Source: an uncultured Caryophanales bacterium (GTDB taxonomy: Bacteria; Bacillota_I; Bacilli_A; RFN20; CAG-826). Taken from it: a DNA stretch of 44,604 nt. Positions 42,098 to 44,604 of the stretch are shown piece by piece. Both the position numbers and the translations under genes were made by a program. The notes beneath the pieces were generated by a model. That model made no database searches. It was not told the DNA's origin and saw nothing but the letters and a program-made list of their open reading frames with translations. Location of the stretch: the NCBI GenBank assembly GCA_947165725.1, contig CAMVBL010000002.1, positions 1 to 44,604 of the forward strand, given 5' to 3'. Every line of letters starts with the position of its first letter. The first letter of the stretch is position 1.

Positions 42098-43767
42098 TGA
42101 GTAAAGATAAAATCTCATTAGAAAAAGAAAGATTAAGGGCTTTATTTGGCGAAAATAAAGAGCTAAAAGAAAACCCAGATAAAGTCCATTCTATTAAATG
42201 CCATAACGGGGTATTCGTACCAAAAGTAATTGATACGGTATCTATTTTTAGGGGTATTCCTTTTGCTTTACCACCAATTAATGAAAGAAGATGGAAGAAA
42301 CCTGTTCCCGTCAGCGAGAGTGATAAAATTTATGAGGCTTATTATAACGGTAAGTCCCCTATTCAAACTGTCATTGATTCTGAAAGAGCGTCATATTATC
42401 CACAAAGTGAAGATTGTCTTTATTTGAATGTGTGGGTGAATGATGTTTGTAAAGATAAGAATAAACCAATTATGGTCTTTATTCATGGTGGCGCATATGG
42501 ATGGGGAGGTACCGCTGACCCATTATATGATGGCTTAAACTTTATTAAGTTACATCCAGAAGTCATATTGATCACTATTGCTTATAGAGTGGGCTTATTT
42601 GGTTTTATTGATTTAAGTTATCTAAAAGGTGGAGAAGAATTTAAGGACGCTCCTAATTTAGGTATTTATGACCAAATAGAAGCTTTACGTTGGATTCAAA
42701 GTAATGGACAAGCCTTTGGTGGTGATATTAATAATGTCACGATATTTGGTGAATCTGCAGGTGGAGGATCTGTTTCAATCCTTCCTTTAGTCAAAGAGGC
42801 TAAAGGATTATTCCATAAAGTTATTGCGGAAAGTGGCTCATTAGCGCTTACTTACGCAAAAGATGAGTGTAAGTCATTTACCGATAAACTCATAAAGGCC
42901 GCTAAAACGGATTCTATGGATGATTTAATGAAATTAAGCACCGAACAATTAGCGAAGCTAAATGAAGGCCTTAATGAGGCTAATAACTTTCCGATGAGAG
43001 ATGGAGAACTTATTCCTCTTGATCCATATGAACCATATCTTAAAGGTGAAACAAAAGATATCGATATGATGATGGGTAGTAACGCTAATGAGATCAATTA
43101 TTGGATTGGTGAATTAGGGGGCCTATTTAATTACTGTGCGGGTATGCCTTTTAAATATAAAAACGACATCTCTAAGCTCAGTAAAGAAGATAAAGAACTA
43201 GTTAAAAAGTTCATGAGAGAAACTAAAGGTAACAAGATTACAAGAATTAGTGAATTCTATAATGAAATGATGTTCCGTTTGCCAATGATTTATCAAGCAG
43301 AAGGTCATTCCTCTAATAATGGTAATTTCTATATGTATTATTGGAAGGAAGAAAGTAAGATTCCTTTATATAAAGCGTGTCACGCAGTTGAACTTGCTTA
43401 TGTCTTCTATAATATTGATGAAACTATTTATACGGGAGAAGTTGCAGATAAAGAATTAGCGGAGACGGTATCTAATATGTGGGTGGAATTCGCTAAAACT
43501 GGTAATCCATCGTTAGAAGGTCTTTCTTGGAATAAATATGATATTAAGAATAGAAAAACTATGACCTTTAAGAAAGGTGAAATTAAGGAAGAAAAAGATA
43601 TCTTAAATAAACAAAGAGAAACACTATTCCCAATTGTTAAATATATGATTAATCCTGGTTACGCTGATATCGCTGAAAACTTATCAGTATTAGATAAAAC
43701 AGGCGCGGCAATAAACGCCGCACTTAGTTGTATATCAACCTTAGTGCAAGAAAACATTATTAAGTGA
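42097..43767 (+). CDS. Type-B carboxylesterase
   Basis: A 556-residue alpha/beta hydrolase without a signal peptide, so cytoplasmic. It has FRGIPFALPPINERRW near the start, the oxyanion loop MVFIHGGAYGWGGTADP (about 126-142), nucleophile FGESAGGGSV (Ser220), and the acidic and histidine regions GSNANEINYW and CHAVELAYVFYN. This is the COesterase family, whose members cleave or form esters. The start is GTG, overlapping the NRPS stop (TAGTG), with AAGGAAG upstream, so the two are translationally coupled. It may release or modify the carrier-bound product in place of a thioesterase. Confidence 0.93.
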   Translation: MSKDKISLEKERLRALFGENKELKENPDKVHSIKCHNGVFVPKVIDTVSIFRGIPFALPPINERRWKKPVPVSESDKIYEAYYNGKSPIQTVIDSERASYYPQSEDCLYLNVWVNDVCKDKNKPIMVFIHGGAYGWGGTADPLYDGLNFIKLHPEVILITIAYRVGLFGFIDLSYLKGGEEFKDAPNLGIYDQIEALRWIQSNGQAFGGDINNVTIFGESAGGGSVSILPLVKEAKGLFHKVIAESGSLALTYAKDECKSFTDKLIKAAKTDSMDDLMKLSTEQLAKLNEGLNEANNFPMRDGELIPLDPYEPYLKGETKDIDMMMGSNANEINYWIGELGGLFNYCAGMPFKYKNDISKLSKEDKELVKKFMRETKGNKITRISEFYNEMMFRLPMIYQAEGHSSNNGNFYMYYWKEESKIPLYKACHAVELAYVFYNIDETIYTGEVADKELAETVSNMWVEFAKTGNPSLEGLSWNKYDIKNRKTMTFKKGEIKEEKDILNKQRETLFPIVKYMINPGYADIAENLSVLDKTGAAINAALSCISTLVQENIIK

Positions 43768-43770
43768 AAG

Positions 43771-43800
43771 AAAAGTCGTCTTAATTCTCGGACGACTTTT
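43771..43800. terminator. Bidirectional terminator
   Basis: AAAAGTCGTC (43771-43780) and GACGACTTTT (43791-43800) form a perfect 10-bp stem with a 10-base loop, T-rich on the plus side and A-rich before it. It ends the NRPS operon and the convergent membrane-protein gene. Confidence 0.9.
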
Positions 43801-44470
43801 TATCTAATCCTTTTTGTCTCAGTTTCATTAATAGACAGTATAAACATCCTAGGCCTATGATGAAACCTAATAGAATAATAATCCAAGGTATGATGCCCAT
43901 CGTTCCTTTTTCAAAAAAGAAACCATTAGTGTCAACGTTTAAAAAGAAATAAGGATAATAGAGGTCTTTAGCGTATTGGATTCTGAAAATCGCTCCAATA
44001 TAGACGAATGCGACATAGCAAACAGGTGGGATTGTCGCTAATAATGAGCTCTTATAAGTAAGTTGAATGTCTGTATCAAATAAGAAGAAATCAATGATGG
44101 CTAAGATAGGTACAATCGCATGTAATGAGAAATTCTTAAATGATAATAAATAATCCATGCCCATTAATGGCGCAAGCATTGTAAAGAACACTAAAAATGT
44201 AACTGTAATAGCCACAGTAGCGACATACTTGATATGAAGAAATACTTGGTTAATATAATTCTTTTTATTAATAAGAAGTTCTACTTCGTTAATCAAGAAG
44301 AGAAGCGCTATTAGCATAATGAAGATGTTTGATTGAACAGTGAAAAAGAAGAACACTGATCCACCACCCATGAATTCTGTTGATTGAGCGGTTAACACAA
44401 TGCCTAAAACACCCACTATTACTAAAGTGGCTTTAATCGCTATCTTTATGATACTTTTAGCTAAGTTCAT
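43781..44470 (-). CDS. Pr6Pr-family multi-pass membrane protein
   Basis: A 229-residue protein with about six transmembrane segments: ATLVIVGVLGIVLT, FFFFTVQSNIFIMLIALLFLI, YVATVAITVTFLVFFTML, HAIVPILAIIDFFLF, SLLATIPPVCYVAFVYIGAIF and IIPWIIILLGFIIGLGCLYCLL. Spacing and the FTVQSN and HAIVPILAIIDFFLF motifs match the Pr6Pr (FAR-17a/AIG1-like) family, whose eukaryotic members hydrolyse fatty-acid esters; bacterial roles are unknown. ATG at 44470 is preferred because TATAAT lies at 44495-44490, inside the longer open frame beginning with a TTG at 44521. No strong ribosome site. Confidence 0.75.
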   Translation of the reverse strand: MNLAKSIIKIAIKATLVIVGVLGIVLTAQSTEFMGGGSVFFFFTVQSNIFIMLIALLFLINEVELLINKKNYINQVFLHIKYVATVAITVTFLVFFTMLAPLMGMDYLLSFKNFSLHAIVPILAIIDFFLFDTDIQLTYKSSLLATIPPVCYVAFVYIGAIFRIQYAKDLYYPYFFLNVDTNGFFFEKGTMGIIPWIIILLGFIIGLGCLYCLLMKLRQKGLDKKSSEN

Positions 44471-44550
44471 AAGCTGTCTTATTGATTTTATTATATATCT
44501 ATTTAATGAAATCATCTCCAAAAAATAGCAAATGAAAAAGGGCCGCGAGA

Positions 44551-44604
44551 TGAACTAGTCAACGAAAAGTAGACAGTTCAAAAAAAGCATCAATACCCCA
44601 TGTC
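44551..44604 (+). mobile_element. Left end of an IS3/IS150-type insertion sequence (partial)
   Basis: From 44551 the sequence reads TGAACTAGTCAACGAAAAGT and continues AGACAGTTC, resembling the terminal repeats and leader of IS150-type elements. The first 37 bases match the inverted complement of 116-152 at 23 positions. The transposase start lies outside the window. Confidence 0.5.

Noticed and set aside
1..44604. CRISPR arrays, tRNA or rRNA genes, prophage modules
   Set aside because: I saw no regularly spaced repeats, no tRNA cloverleaf other than the tmRNA ends, and no phage structural genes.

Overview
The window is AT-rich bacterial DNA that reads with the standard bacterial code. TGA is a stop in several genes (rlmH, the YycJ-like hydrolase, rplI, dinJ, the esterase) and TGG encodes Trp. 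Gene content and order (gdpP-rplI-dnaB-yycJ-rlmH, the tsaE-tsaB-rimI-tsaD operon, asnS, DegV and DUF402 proteins, many short Gly-Cys lipobox lipoproteins, no outer-membrane functions) point to a Gram-positive-type Firmicutes/Bacillota with a compact genome. Xylose isomerase, a GH3 glucosidase and secreted sugar proteins suggest an uncultured gut lineage near Erysipelotrichia or RF39-like Bacilli. That placement is an inference from content only.

Layout. Positions 1-152 carry the end of an IS3-type insertion sequence, and 44551-44604 carries a matching IS start, so IS copies bound the window. From 183 to 5820 (minus strand) runs a housekeeping block: a DUF3137-like membrane protein, a DUF402 nucleotidase, the t6A tRNA-modification genes with rimI, asnS and a 49-residue membrane peptide. 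A TPP riboswitch then controls a thiamine transporter (thiT) with an unusual C-terminal membrane extension. Next come ung, a glycosyltransferase, a membrane-bound XRE protein and a DegV protein. A three-gene ABC importer (10698-13623, TrpXYZ type) lies behind a strongly structured leader. A broken gene remnant, a YafQ/DinJ toxin-antitoxin pair and tmRNA (ssrA) follow.

Positions 15266-26241 form an exported sugar and cell-surface region: a five-TM protein with an outside domain, a domain-permuted membrane-anchored GH3 enzyme, an AraC regulator, a lipoprotein tyrosine phosphatase, a large lipoprotein with a duplicated domain, and xylA. Shared upstream motifs suggest co-regulation. Positions 27558-33120 are a replication and c-di-AMP block (rlmH, yycJ, dnaB, rplI, gdpP). 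Two more lipoproteins follow (SGNH hydrolase and aldose epimerase), then an orphan tryptophan synthase beta chain fused to an HTH domain, an iron alcohol dehydrogenase and a CBS protein.

The most unusual locus is 38801-43767 (plus strand): a STAS protein, a single-module NRPS (adenylation-carrier-condensation) whose adenylation domain lacks the usual amino-acid-binding Asp, and a type-B carboxylesterase. The three are translationally coupled behind a good promoter and end at a strong terminator. This is a plausible small undescribed acyl- or peptide-conjugate pathway. A second general observation is that several genes (ung, degV-like, gdpP, the CBS gene, the XRE gene) have a -10 box only 6-12 bases before the start codon and no ribosome binding site, which suggests leaderless or near-leaderless mRNAs.
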